Below are positions 21,480 to 31,772 of a DNA stretch of 64,000 nucleotides, in pieces; position 1 is the stretch's first letter; each line of letters begins with the position of its first letter. This stretch comes from Azolla caroliniana (taxonomy: Eukaryota > Polypodiophyta). The translations under genes and the position numbers were made by a program. The notes beneath the pieces are model-generated. The model ran no database searches and had not been told where the DNA came from. It saw only the letters and a list, made by a program, of their open reading frames with translations. The stretch is taken from the NCBI GenBank assembly GCA_043228905.1, contig JBHGNT010000009.1:11904001-11968000 (forward strand), written 5' to 3'.

Positions 21480-22800
21480 TGGGAAGGTTTGTGTTCCAAA
21501 TTTGTCTTAGGTCAAAAAGAGAATTCTTTTTGAATGCCATGATGCGCCCTCAGTAGGCCACCCAGGGATACATCGTACACTCGTTCCCATCTCCATTCTA
21601 TTCTATTCGCCTAAGATGCGTCCTTACATACATAACTATGTGACTAAATGTCACCAGTGTCAGGTTAACAAAGTCGAGCGACTTAAAGCTGCATGACTTT
21701 TACATCCCTTGGACATTCCCAATAATAAGTGGGAAAGTATATCAATGGATTTTATTGTTATCCTTCCTCGCACCCAAAAAGGCCATGATGCCATATGGGT
21801 TGTGGTTGATCGACTAACTAAAATGTCTAGATTTATTGCTACTAAAACCACGGTAACAGCTCTTGAATTAGCTTACCAATTCGTTCACGAACTATTTCGT
21901 TTTTATGGGTTACCAATGGATATTGTCAGTGATCGAGATTCAAAGTTTAGTCGCAAATTTTGGACGCAAGTCTTTAAGAAGTTAGAAACTACATTGTGCA
22001 TGAGCTCCACGGATCATCCTCAATCCGATGGACAGACAGAACGAGTAAATCAAATTATTGAGGACATGCCCCTTGCATATGTTGGTACAAAACCACCAAA
22101 ATGGGAACGTTATGTCCCAAATTTGGAGTGTCCTTATAATAGCTCCAAGCATACATCAACGAGATATAGTCCTTTTATGTTGATGTATGGTTTTCAGCCA
22201 CGAGCCCGATTGATGTTAATATACATCATGATGAGTTGCGAAGTATGCAAAACTTTCTTCGGGATATGCAAGACATGTTATACATTGCACGAGATAATAT
22301 AAAAACTGCTCAAGATAGAGCGTGTTTTTATGCCGATCATAATAGGCAACCCCATGTATTCAACCCTAGACAAAAAGTATTTTTACGTGCACCTCACAAT
22401 TCTAGGACATTGTCTAGGGGTAAGTGCGCTAAATTGGCACCATGGCTTTGTGAACCTTTTACAGTCCTTAAACGCATTGGTTCATCAGCCTATCGTCTCG
22501 CTCTTCTTGATGGCATTGAAATCCATCCAGTTTTTCATGTAAGTCGTCTAAAAGAACTTCTTGGCTCTTGTGACAATACAGTCACAACTAAAACTGTGGT
22601 TACTTCTGAAGAATTATCTTCTAAACCACATGTACCAGAAAGAATTCTCGATGTTAAAACAAAAAGATTGCGTCCTAAAATAATCTGAGAATTTAAAATT
22701 AAGTGGATGGATAAGTCCATAAAAGATGCCACATGGGAACATGAAAATACTCTTAGAACTAACTTCCCTAAGTTTCCATTGCAAGAGTGCAATGTTTTAA
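21480..22800 (+). pseudogene. Gypsy A integrase with degenerate chromodomain
   Basis: The core, open from 21709 to 22302, has all three acidic landmarks: SMDFIVILPRT, IVSDRDSKFSRKFW and DGQTERVNQIIED. After a frame change near 22240 the C-terminal domain continues to 22688 (RQKVFLRAPH, IGSSAYRLALLDG, HPVFHVSRLKELL). A stop precedes IKWMDKSIKDATWEHE (about 22700-22745), which fits a chromodomain. The zinc region at 21540-21700 is recognisable but has stops. This is the best-preserved part of gypsy A. Confidence 0.87.
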
Positions 22801-22811
22801 AGAGGGGAGTA
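22799..22811 (+). other. Polypurine tract of gypsy A
   Basis: AAAGAGGGGAGTA immediately before the LTR start TGTTACGGG. Confidence 0.85.
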
Positions 22812-23026
22812 TGTTACGGGCATGACCATATAATATCCCATGGTGAGAATTTACCGTAGTATTCTATATAGGTGGATATAGTGTGAGGGTTAAACGACAG
22901 TGTAAAGAAGGGGAGGATTACATTTAATCCTCGGGATTGAGACAACCCATTAGGCCAAGTGTGAACTTACCTCGGGGCCTTAGGTTTGGCTATAAATATG
23001 AGGCCTAGCTACCCTCATTTGACATT
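22812..23026 (+). repeat. 3' LTR of gypsy A, first part
   Basis: Begins TGTTACGGGCATGACC and follows the 5' LTR base for base with scattered changes until CATTTGACATT. There element D starts. The LTR resumes at 31773. Confidence 0.9.
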
Positions 23027-23055
23027 AACACGTTCGCGTTCACAAGTGGAAGGAT
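23027..23055 (+). repeat. Left terminal inverted repeat of element D
   Basis: AACACGTTCGCGTTCACAAG, then TGGAAGGAT. It matches the reverse complement of 31740-31768 except for one base (G/A at the twelfth position). Just inside, CACATGTTC(C/T)ACAACTTGA occurs twice (about 23078 and 23142), possible subterminal binding repeats. Confidence 0.92.
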
Positions 23056-23234
23056 CGCGCATTCCACTTGTAGAATCACATGTTCCACAACTTGAAACTA
23101 TCCAAATATACCCTCTCTACAAAAATTGGATGCACTAGTATCACATGTTCTACAACTTGATTAGAATTTGCAAATATAAAAATACATGATAGGTCTACGA
23201 GTGGAGATCATTGAAATCATGCAAGTTTGGACGT

Positions 23235-23963
23235 TGTCGTGCCTTTCGGCGCCAGATCGTTGCGTGAGTCGGGTGGGAACCGCTGGGGTTTTGGACTAGG
23301 AAGAGGAGAGTTTTAAGGCTAATAAGAATATAAATATGTTGTAAGAAAGAGTTATAGCAAACTCGTGAATCCCACGAGTGTATTGTATTAGATTAATCAA
23401 TATGAATATAAGAATATAAACTTCGGTTGAAAGAGAATGATATAGAATTCTCGTGAATCCCACGAGTATAGTTTATTAATTGGTGTTTTTTAGAAACATA
23501 TCCAGTTTCCAAATATTTTTCACACACAATTACATTGTGCTCCCCATCCTTATGTAGTGATGAGGAAGTCTTAGTAATCTATGCTTTTTCTCTAACTATA
23601 GACCCCATGCTTTTCCTATAGATAGACTATATGCTTTATCTAAAGTGATCATGCTTTTTTTCTAACTTGTGCGTTTTTTATCATGCACGCTAGATGTGTA
23701 TGTGTAGCTTTTTCTTTTGTTATGCGTTTTTCTAATGTTTATCCTAGCGTGAATTTACCTTTCTATGTGGGACATCTATGCTTTAACACTAATGAAATGC
23801 TAGTGTAATGGTAAGACATTACATTATTAACATGGAGGTGCAAGGTTCGAATCTTGCCCTATGCATGTTCCATTTATTTTGCTATTTTCTTCTATTTCTT
23901 CATTTTTTATTGAATCTGATACTATATACGTTTTTCACGTAGTGTACAAAATACACTACGACA
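23235..23963 (-). repeat. Solo LTR inside element D (same family as 46128-47034)
   Basis: Shares with 46128-47034 the segments CCTTTCGGC, GTTGCGTGAGTCGGGTGGGA, CTCGTGAATCCCACGAGT, ATGGAGGTGCAAGGTTCGA and the terminal palindrome region GTAGTGT...ACACTAC. On the minus strand it starts TGTCGTAGTGTA and ends GGCACGACA. It has an antisense tRNA-like block (23795-23865). The flanks do not form a clear 5-bp duplication, so the limits are approximate. Confidence 0.65.
23795..23865 (+). other. tRNA-like block in the solo LTR
   Basis: GCTAGTGTAATGGTAAGAC (A-box-like) and GGTTCGAATCTTGCC (B box). Antisense relative to the LTR. The same block is at 46630-46690. Confidence 0.55.
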
Positions 23964-24104
23964 CTCACCCCCTCCAAACCCGCACACCACGTGAAAAACG
24001 TATANNNNNNNNNNNNNNNNNNNNNNNNNNNNNNNNNNNNNNNNNNNNNNNNNNNNNNNNNNNNNNNNNNNNNNNNNNNNNNNNNNNNNNNNNNNNNNNN
24101 NNNN
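23925..24104. other. Inverted repeat bordering a 100-base assembly gap
   Basis: TATACGTTTTTCACGT (23925-23940) recurs in reverse complement at 23989-24004, ending exactly at the run of N (24005-24104). A strong hairpin next to the gap may explain why the gap exists. The last exons of the methylase gene may lie in or be displaced by this gap. Confidence 0.85.
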
Positions 24105-26620
24105 AATTTCATCGAAGTAGCCAACCGTAACGTATTCAATGGCATTAATGAACCGAAAGGTTGGCCCTCTATTTACATTGCTTTTAATCCTATAACAAAT
24201 ATTACATCGAGTTAAGAGTAGATTGAACAATCTTAAGAAAGGCAATATAATGAGTGAGACATATAAATAATCCTTACCATGCAAAGTTCTTGATGCCATG
24301 GCAACGAGATATCAAAGCTTGAGCTACCGAGTACCCTTGGTCCATACTATGAAAGACAACTATTTTCCACAAGGATGCAGTCGTTAGCTCAGTAAAATCC
24401 TTGACCATCTTCTCCAAGTGTTTAAACCTAAACGGTTCATCATCGTATGATGACCCTGCCATTCGAAATCCGTATGGAATATCCGCAATCATTAGCGTAT
24501 ATTCCTTCTTTGGCACTTTTTGGATCATGTCAATGACATCGCTGCAAATCACGTTGTAGTAAAGATCTCTCGTAGTATCCTTTTTGTGGCTAAATTTTTT
24601 GAAGGAGCCATCTTCCTCCATTTCGTATGCCTTGAGTAAGCGACAATCCTTTTCTTTTCTGGCTCTCTCGAGATGTGCAAGGAAGGATGTCGGGAAATCG
24701 TGTATATCCTTAACTTCTCCTTCTTCCTTGCCACCACACGGTTTCTAATAGAAGCAATAGGACATCCAGTATTATTATACATGCTCTACATATGAGGAAA
24801 TCTTAATGAAAAACCACAAATACTAACCCAATCCTTGAATTCAATAAAATACTTGGATAATGCCTTATATGAAGATGTTAGAGGATAATCCTCGGTCACT
24901 TGTTCCCAAGTTATACATCCAAGTTGTTTCATTATAACTTCTTGGATCTTCATGTACACCTTATGACTGTGAAATTAGAAAACGAGATTAGAACTTTCAA
25001 TTGCACCATATTGAATTCAATATCACTATTTGAAAGACTTACTTATTGAACTCAGTGACCATTTCCTCAAGGCTTAAATCTTTCGCCACAACCCTTGACA
25101 AAACAGACACAAGAAGTTGCTCGTCCTTAATACCATGCATCGCTCTTCACAGAGACAACTTCATGTCATCAGCCGCCTCTTCAATTGTCAAATTAATTTT
25201 TTTGGTCGCTTGTGACTTTAATTCTAGTTGAGGGTCTACCTTACATTTCTTTTGTCATTGACCCTTGACCTCCTTATTCTCCTACATTGAGAAGACTTGA
25301 TCTTGTAAGTCCCATACTTCTCCATCTCTAAAGGCAAGTTGAAACCAAGACTCATATTTCCAAAGACCATCAAACTTAACATTATCATCTACCACAATGC
25401 CGACTTCATGCAACATTATCGTCGTAGGCATGGATGTAGCTTCACACGAAACTTTTGTTTGACGTCCAATTACTCGTGCTGAAAGAATCTTATACGCTCA
25501 ATCGATGACATTTTCTGCCTATAGTCATTATCGTTATTGTGGTCCCATGCCAATAGCTTTGCCTCGTCAATTGAGAGACCCACGTAAATTTTGCACTCGG
25601 CATACTTGAAGAAGAAAGTCGTTGGATGTTCTCTCACAAGTTGCCGACGTGCCTCCGCTGAATGCGATCCACCAATTACAAAGTAATTGTATTGATCATG
25701 CTTTCTTATATCGAAATATTCAATGGTTTCACATTCTTCGGGATCCACCATAACAATAAAAGGCAAAACGGTAGCATGTGGATTAATTTTCAATTTTTTC
25801 TTGAGATTTTGAACATGCATTCGGTGTGGCTCTCTAATCTCAAGTGGTCTTCGTCCTGTTTTTTCATCTATAGGGGGCCGATGGATGTGTGTTATAGGCA
25901 AATTAAACACTTGCCCTTTCTTGACCAGTTTACGTTTCATTAACTCTCTTCGTATCTTATTCTACTCGGATAACAACACACTCGATGCTAGCTCAGCTCC
26001 TGGCATCCCCTTACTGTCCTCATCTTCGTTTAAGCTTGATGAGTCGGAGTCCGACATTTTAGTGGTCTTCTTTTTTGGTGGTCTTGATTGTACTTTAGAT
26101 GCCCTTTTCGGGGCCTTCGCTGGGGAGGGCAAGGGCTCCCTTAGAGTTACATGGCCTTGTATATAAGGCCTCAAGGGGACAATAAGGTTTTGTGAGCTTT
26201 TTAGATCTTTTTTAAAAGCTTCTGGCCCACAAGATTCCTTTACTAGTAGATCTTCAGAAAGGAACACTTTACGTACCTCCTTAGAACACTCTATCATTAC
26301 AAGTATGTTGGCCAAATCTGAATCTTCGTAGTCAAATCTTAGAATACGGCCATACATAAATGCAGTTTCATTTTCAAGCTGCCCCTCGCCCTTCTTCTTT
26401 GTTGTATACAACACAACGTTTTTTCTTGGAGTCGACGTATTGCATACACCATTCCTTGTCCGTTAGATCACGATCAGGAAGGTCTTCACTACCAGTAGCT
26501 GCTTATATTTTCTTTTGGTTACCTCATTGGGTGGTTTTATCTTCTTCACAGGTTGGTCTGACAAGTTCTCAAACGACCTATTTAAGAAAGGACATACGAA
26601 AACATAAGTTAGGTGGTCAA
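24105..26620 (-). pseudogene. ParB-like domain + DNA N4/N6-methyltransferase gene of element D, decayed, intron-bearing
   Basis: Predicted DNA-modifying protein. N-terminal part (26460-26000): a region resembling a chromatin-reader fold (AFMYGRILRFDYEDSD ... VFLSEDLLVKE), then a basic/Ser-Asp linker. ParB-like domain (25940-25480): NLPITHIHRPP, VIGGSHSAEARRQL and LSIDEAKLLAWDHNNDNDYR, matching the ParB box layout. Methyltransferase (24690-24105): VICSDVIDMI, the catalytic motif ADIPYGF (DPPY-type, near 24490), then RGPTFRF and AIEYVTVGY. Three GT-AG introns are visible: 25042-24967, 24827-24745 and 24277-24190. A stop at about 25963, a frameshift near 25470 and stops near 25280-25150 show decay. 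The 3' end runs into the gap. Both domains are typical of prokaryotes and phages. The family names are from memory; the motifs are seen. Confidence 0.72.
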
Positions 26621-27103
26621 CTAGATTAAGGTTGTATATTAAAATATACATAATTAGACGAAGACAAAACCTAGCAGGTGGTTTGTGGTAAACTATAAAT
26701 ATCAATCATGTATTGAGTGAACATGATAGTCCTTTCTTCAGAAATCCATTCTAGTAAGGGCTATTCAACTTAGAAAATTATATATCTTAATAAGTATACA
26801 AGGATATATATCACCTTGAAGGGTAGGTATGGCTTATATTGATTCCATATCCATATTGTAGAGAATTTGCATATGATAGCCTTGAATTTGGTATTATAAA
26901 GGTAATTCGTGGGTTATTTTCTACTATTTTAAGCTATAATAGGTCATAAAAACTCTATAAGAAAGGCCCCTATTTGTTACAAAATATGGCAAATGTCACT
27001 AAAAAAGTCTGAATTTGACAGAAAGTTTGATATCTTTTCACACATATACTATATTGTTGCCCCAAAGACACAATATTCCTCTTTAAATTTTGTGCTATAT
27101 ACA

Positions 27104-27746
27104 GGAACTCGATACGCCATATCAAGTTCATGTATATAGTTCGTGTTTATATAGGAACTTGATACAGGGTATCGAGTTCATTTATAAAACACATACTTTA
27201 CACATGAACTCAAAACGGCGTATCGAGTTCCTATGCAAAACATAAACTTTAATTTAAATAGGAACTCGATACGGCATATCGAGTTCCTGTATGAAACAAG
27301 AACTTTATACAGAAACACGATACGGCATATCGAGTTCCTGTATAAAACAAGAACTTTATACACGAACTCGATACGCCGTATCGAGTTCCTGTATAAAACA
27401 CGATCATAATACAGGAACTTGATACGCCGTATTGAGTTCCTCTATAAAACACGTACATAATACAGGAATTCGATACGACGTATCGAGTTCCTGTTTAAAA
27501 CACAAACTTTATACATGAACTCGATATGCCGTATCAAGTTCCTGTATAAAACACGAACATAATATAGGAACTTGATACGGCGCATCGAGTTCTTGTTTAA
27601 AACAAAAACTTTAAACAGAAACTTGATACGGCATATCGAGTTCCTGTTTAAAACGCAAACTATATACAGGAACTCGATACGGCGTATCGAGTTCCTGTTT
27701 AAAGTTTGTGTTTTATATAGGAACTCGATACGCCGTATCGAGTTCC
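27104..27746. repeat. Array of 13 palindromic 27-bp sites at 51-bp pitch
   Basis: Each site is the arm GGAACTCGATACG, one central base, then the reverse complement of the arm. Starts: 27104, 27154, 27205, 27261, 27312, 27363, 27414, 27465, 27516, 27567, 27618, 27669, 27720. Eleven of the twelve steps are 50-51 bases, ten of them exactly 51; one is 56. The 24-base spacers are AT-rich and also repeat (TGTATAAAACACGAAC type), so this is not a CRISPR array. It lies between the two genes of element D, downstream of the methylase gene's candidate promoter. It could be an operator, a ParB-type or transposase binding cluster, or an RNA hairpin array. Confidence 0.95.
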
Positions 27747-27963
27747 TGAGTGCTAAAACATATTTACAAAAATGTCCACAGTGTTAGAGGCTTAGCTGGA
27801 GTCCTAGCGCTCGATTTTCTTTAAAGACATGGTTGATCTTGTCGATGTTTAGGCGGAGATCTCGCTTTGGTGCTTCGTGCTCTGTGTGCTTTGTTTGCTC
27901 TATGTGCTTTTGTGCTTTGTTCTGCGTGTGTGCTTTGTGTGATTGAAATATGAGGAGGTCTTC

Positions 27964-27975
27964 CTATTTATAGGG
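27964..27975 (-). promoter_or_regulatory. Candidate TATA promoter for the methylase gene
   Basis: The minus strand reads CCCTATAAATAG, followed by an A/C-rich leader (CAAAGCACA repeats, 27945-27860). An ATG at 27830 in good context (CAACCATGT) opens only eight codons before a stop. The leader then enters the palindrome array. A first exon and a long intron spanning the array are possible. Confidence 0.5.
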
Positions 27976-27989
27976 ATGGACCATAGTGG

Positions 27990-28660
27990 TTAAGGTAACC
28001 ATAGTCACTTTTACCAAGGTTGGCAAGCTTGAGGTTAGTTAGGGTAGTAACCATAATCACTTTAACTAGAGTTACTTATGAATGCATCAATGATTAAATA
28101 GTCAAACTAATATGTTGATGATTATTTTATAGTCAAACTAACATACAATGACTTTGAAGGTCATAAAGGAAACAATGATAGAGGTTCATGAATGGACCAA
28201 TGATTGATTACTCAAAGCAACATTTTTATGACTCTTAATTGCTTTGTATTAAAGATGTGGCCATGAATGAACCAATGATTGAAAAGTCTTATATTTAAAA
28301 TGGTGGGCATGAATGAACCAATGACTGAGAAGTTCTATATTAAATATGGGTGCCATTAATTAACCAAATGATTTTAACTTTAAACCAACATATATATGGC
28401 TTGGTAATGATTGTAATTATATTATACTTGATTGAACTTTATACAGACTAGTTTAAGTAATTATTAAGATGTTGAATACAATTATTATATTAAAAATAAT
28501 ATCTTTATGTATCGTATTAATATAATATTAAATAATATAGACATTATATTGAGGGAGCTTCTGTTTAGAGAGGAGTTTATGTTTAAAGAGGAGCTTATCA
28601 ATTTTTTATGTTAGCCTAAGCACATAACTTAAAGAGCTCTGTGTGGACCTTAAGCCATAA
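27990..28660. other. Intergenic AT-rich DNA of element D
   Basis: No coding similarity seen. The motif CATGAATG(A/G)ACCAATGATTGA recurs loosely (about 28185, 28262 and 28308), and a related AATGATTAAATAGTCAAAC pair lies near 28090. It lies upstream of the plus-strand gene and may hold its promoter. Confidence 0.5.
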
Positions 28661-28668
28661 GTGAAGAC

Positions 28669-28815
28669 TCACCGTTCTCGATTGAAGAATATTGTTTGTC
28701 ATTAGACTCTTCCTTTTCTACCAAAGAGTATTGTTTGTCGACAGACTCCCCATTTTCTATTGAAGAATATTGTCTGTCAACAGACTCACCATATTCTATC
28801 AAAGAATATTGTCTG
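28669..28815 (+). repeat. 48-bp tandem repeat coding for a 16-residue unit
   Basis: About four copies of a 48-base unit containing GAAGAATATTGTCTGTC, in frame with the start of the plus-strand gene. They encode a repeated EYCLSTDSPFSI-type peptide. Confidence 0.75.
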
Positions 28816-31433
28816 AGCTCATCTTCACCTACAATGAATGTTAATAATGACACATGTGAAGAATACGATATTTATAAAGATACGGAGAATGAAGGTAGTG
28901 CCAATGAAACATCAAATATCATGGGCGATGGTCACAACAAAGAATTGGATAGTAACAAGGTTACACCAACTTCTATGCAGGAAGAGAAATCTGGAAGCCC
29001 TATGCATATTAGAAGAATCCCACGAAGAATTTGTCTGGCTAGATTTAACTTGGTAACATCAGATAAACATATTGGATTTGATGTCAAAAAAATATGGTGT
29101 GCCCGTGGTTGTATGTCTATGATTGGAAAATCAAAGTTGTGAGAATTAAGGAGATACTATTTTTCGATGACTGGTGATGAGCAAGACACTTACCTCGGGT
29201 CACATATACAACTAGTGTTTGACAAATGTACGGGGATCAAAGTATCATTCGAGTATTATATCTTCCATGCACAACAGATATGTAGAGTTGCATTCAAAGT
29301 TGCGTTATGTGTTAGTAACATGCGGCTACATAGAGTACAACAACGTCTACGCAATGGGGATTAGATGCACAATTGTAAAGAGGTTCCAAGTATGAAAGGT
29401 GCAATTGGAAGACATGTTATTAGTTGGATGAAAAGTTACTTTCAGTTAAATTGTGAAGTAATGCCCACTACAGGTAGGATGCACCTCTCTGATAATTACA
29501 CACGTTGGGAAGTTTATGATGTCTATTGATCTGATATGTTGGGCTCACGTAATAATTCTGTCACATATAGCCAATTCACAAGATTATAGAGAGCTCGGTT
29601 TTCAAATGTTATCATTCCCAGTAAAGTACGCATGGGGTATTGCTCCATTTGTGCAAATCTTAAAATTTTGGCTAAAGGTGCAAAGACATCAATGGAAAAG
29701 GATATGAGTAAGAAGTTACTACAGGAGCATCGTGAGGCACAATCGTTAGAATGAAAGAAGGTGATGCATCATAGAGAGAAGTGTTTGAAGAGGCCCAAAC
29801 AATACATGTGCTTAATGATAGATGGCATGGACCAGAAGAAGATGTGCTTGCCGCATATGCGGAGGCTCCCCAAAGACATCAATGATGAGTGCCTTGTTCA
29901 AATGCACTTGGTGGAATGTTTGGCTTATAATAGGTCAGTTGGACCTCACATCTTCATTACATACCCCAATGTTCACAATGACCCTAGCCTAACAGTTACA
30001 GTGATTCACCGAGTTTAGATGTCTTGGGGCCAACCGTTCCCCCTTGTTCTATACATTCAATAGGACAATACTGCTAGAGAGAACAAAAATTCAACTGCAA
30101 CTGTGTTTGGCTATCTAAGTATGTTGGTCAACCAAGGATTTTTTAGAAAAGTGAAAGTCAATATATAGATAGATGATCATATAGATCAAATGTTTAGCAC
30201 ATTCTCTAGACAATTGTCTTGGCATGATGCTTTCACATTACCTAAACTATTTGATGTCATTTGTGATACATATACACCACACCCAAAAGTGTTACACTTG
30301 AAGGAGGTATATGACTTTAAGAGATATATATCAGATGGGGGTGTTGGGAATGTTAAAGTGCTCGCCCAATTAAACAATATAAGCTTCAATCACATTTTTT
30401 GATAAAGAAAAATGAAATAGGTGGTTCTACGCTTTTGTATGCTAAACAATATTCATATTCTACAACATGGGAACCTATAGGTGGTTGCCAGTTATTACTT
30501 TGTATGCTGAGTACAATTGTCCATGGAGCTAAACAAATGCCAATTGAAAAGAAAGGACAGTTGCATAGTGACTTGGTATCGGAACAAAAATGGTTATGGC
30601 TCCAAGCCTTAGAAGAAAAAAGAAATCATTTTGAGGACGCCAAGAAATATGCCGCACAACAAGACATGTCATGGTGGGATATATTTTTTAGTGATTAGAA
30701 AGGAATTATAGACAATTGTGTATTTGGTGATAATTGGAATTTGGAAATGCCATTCACATGGTCGCTGCAACATGATCGTGTAAATAAAACTCTGGAGCAA
30801 CTAACAAATGCGATTAATGACAGTTTGGTCCATCCACAACAAAGAGACATTTATGTGGGACCAAGGATGACCAAAGCAGCCGAAGCTAGATGGCAAAGCA
30901 ATTTACGAGAGCTCGCGGCGGGGATGTTGATTGCAACGTCGCCTGATGAGAACTCACATGGCCACCAATTTTGGGTTGGTAAAATTCTAAAAGTGCTAAT
31001 GCATGAAATAGAAAACACGATCAAGTCTATAAACGTTCATTGGTAAAACACTAGAAGTGCAAATGCTCTTACAGGTAAGTATACATTGGAGATGATTGAA
31101 TGCCCATCAACAAGGGGAGGTAGGAAGAGGAAGCGAAACATTCGTAACACCTCGACCCTTGATATCTCTGATGTGGATATCATCGTGTACGACTTCAGAC
31201 TTACAAAAGCCGAACGAGTAAGGAAGTCAACAATAGATATAATAAAAGAAAAATTACCAGGTCTACAAGCTGGCTCGAGTTGAAGGCAAACGAGATTTGC
31301 TACATATAATCTAGAGTCAAACCATTTGGTTTATGACGAAGATAATGCACCGATTGGTACATCCGAGGATGACGAGGAGGAATCGTCATTGTATATTAGT
31401 TATAGTGATCATGAATGTATTTTTGGCTATTAA
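28696..31433 (+). pseudogene. DUF7869-like (transposase-like) gene of element D, decayed
   Basis: Likely the element's own recombinase, by position and motifs. N-terminus: 16-residue repeats, then an acidic region. A zinc/helix-type region follows at 29040-29350 (CRVAFKVALCVSNMRLHRVQQ). The core at 29810-30400 has MIDGMDQKK, HIFITYPNVHNDPS, a stop then DNTARENKN (about 30064) and IDQMFSTFSRQLS (about 30184). The usual GHTH just before IDQMF is missing. The C-terminus (30950-31080) has GHQFWVGKILKV and IKSINVHW, like a small chromatin-reader fold, then a basic and an acidic tail to 31433. At least six stops are present. Family identification is from memory; DDE-like chemistry is an inference. 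Confidence 0.62.
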
Positions 31434-31739
31434 GTGTAACTACATTCCGCTTGTAACATATCGAGTAATATAAAAGCATGTGTTTTGAATTCTTATGATT
31501 TCTAAAAAAGAGTTTCTTATAAAATAACATTGGTTGTAAAGTTTCTGATATAAATTGAGAATGTAACTTTTTGAAATTCCTCTTTTTTTATTTACTTCTA
31601 AATCACGAAAATAGTGGATTTTAAACCTTTTTCATAGTATGTTTGAACATGTATGATACTGGTATCAATGTGTTTTGTAAAATCATTGAAAAAGCCCTAA
31701 AATCAACCAAAATATTCCTTATCCTTCCATTTATGCACA

Positions 31740-31768
31740 ATCCTTCCACTTGTGAATGCGAACGTGTT
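31740..31768 (-). repeat. Right terminal inverted repeat of element D
   Basis: Its reverse complement matches 23027-23055 with one mismatch. The motif ATCCTTCCA also occurs about 20 bases further in (31721), a partial repeat of the terminus. CATT follows at 31769-31772. Confidence 0.92.
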
Positions 31769-31772
31769 CATT

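Larger units (their letters stand above)
23027..31768. mobile_element. Element D: 8.7-kb TIR DNA transposon carrying methylase and transposase-like genes
   Basis: The ends are 29-bp inverted repeats with one mismatch (23027-23055 against 31740-31768, starting AACACGTTCGC). They are flanked by CATT on both sides (23023-23026 and 31769-31772). The gypsy A 5' LTR shows the unfilled site with one copy of this tetranucleotide, so insertion is demonstrated within the window. Inside are a minus-strand ParB-like/DNA methylase gene, a 51-bp palindrome array, a plus-strand DUF7869-like gene, a solo LTR and the sequencing gap. A 4-bp duplication with these termini does not match the families I know well (hAT 8, Mutator 9, PIF 3, CACTA 3). 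The superfamily is therefore open. Confidence 0.88.

Noticed and set aside
24105-26620. MT-A70 type RNA m6A methyltransferase
   Set aside because: The catalytic motif is DIPYGF with the downstream RGPTFRF...AIEYVTVGY layout of N4/N6 DNA methylases, and a ParB-like domain precedes it.
27104-27746. CRISPR array interpretation of the 27-bp repeat/24-bp spacer array
   Set aside because: Spacers are repetitive rather than unique, the repeat is a full palindrome, and the context is a plant transposon without cas genes.
27178-27787. Several small open frames across the palindrome array
   Set aside because: They encode the repeated unit in several frames and both strands and lack any protein motif; they are by-products of the repetition.
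23027-31768. Helitron, hAT, Mutator, PIF/Harbinger or CACTA assignment for element D
   Set aside because: Helitrons lack TIRs and duplications; the others need 8-, 9-, 3- or 3-bp duplications, or CACTA termini. The observed CATT and AACACG termini do not fit.
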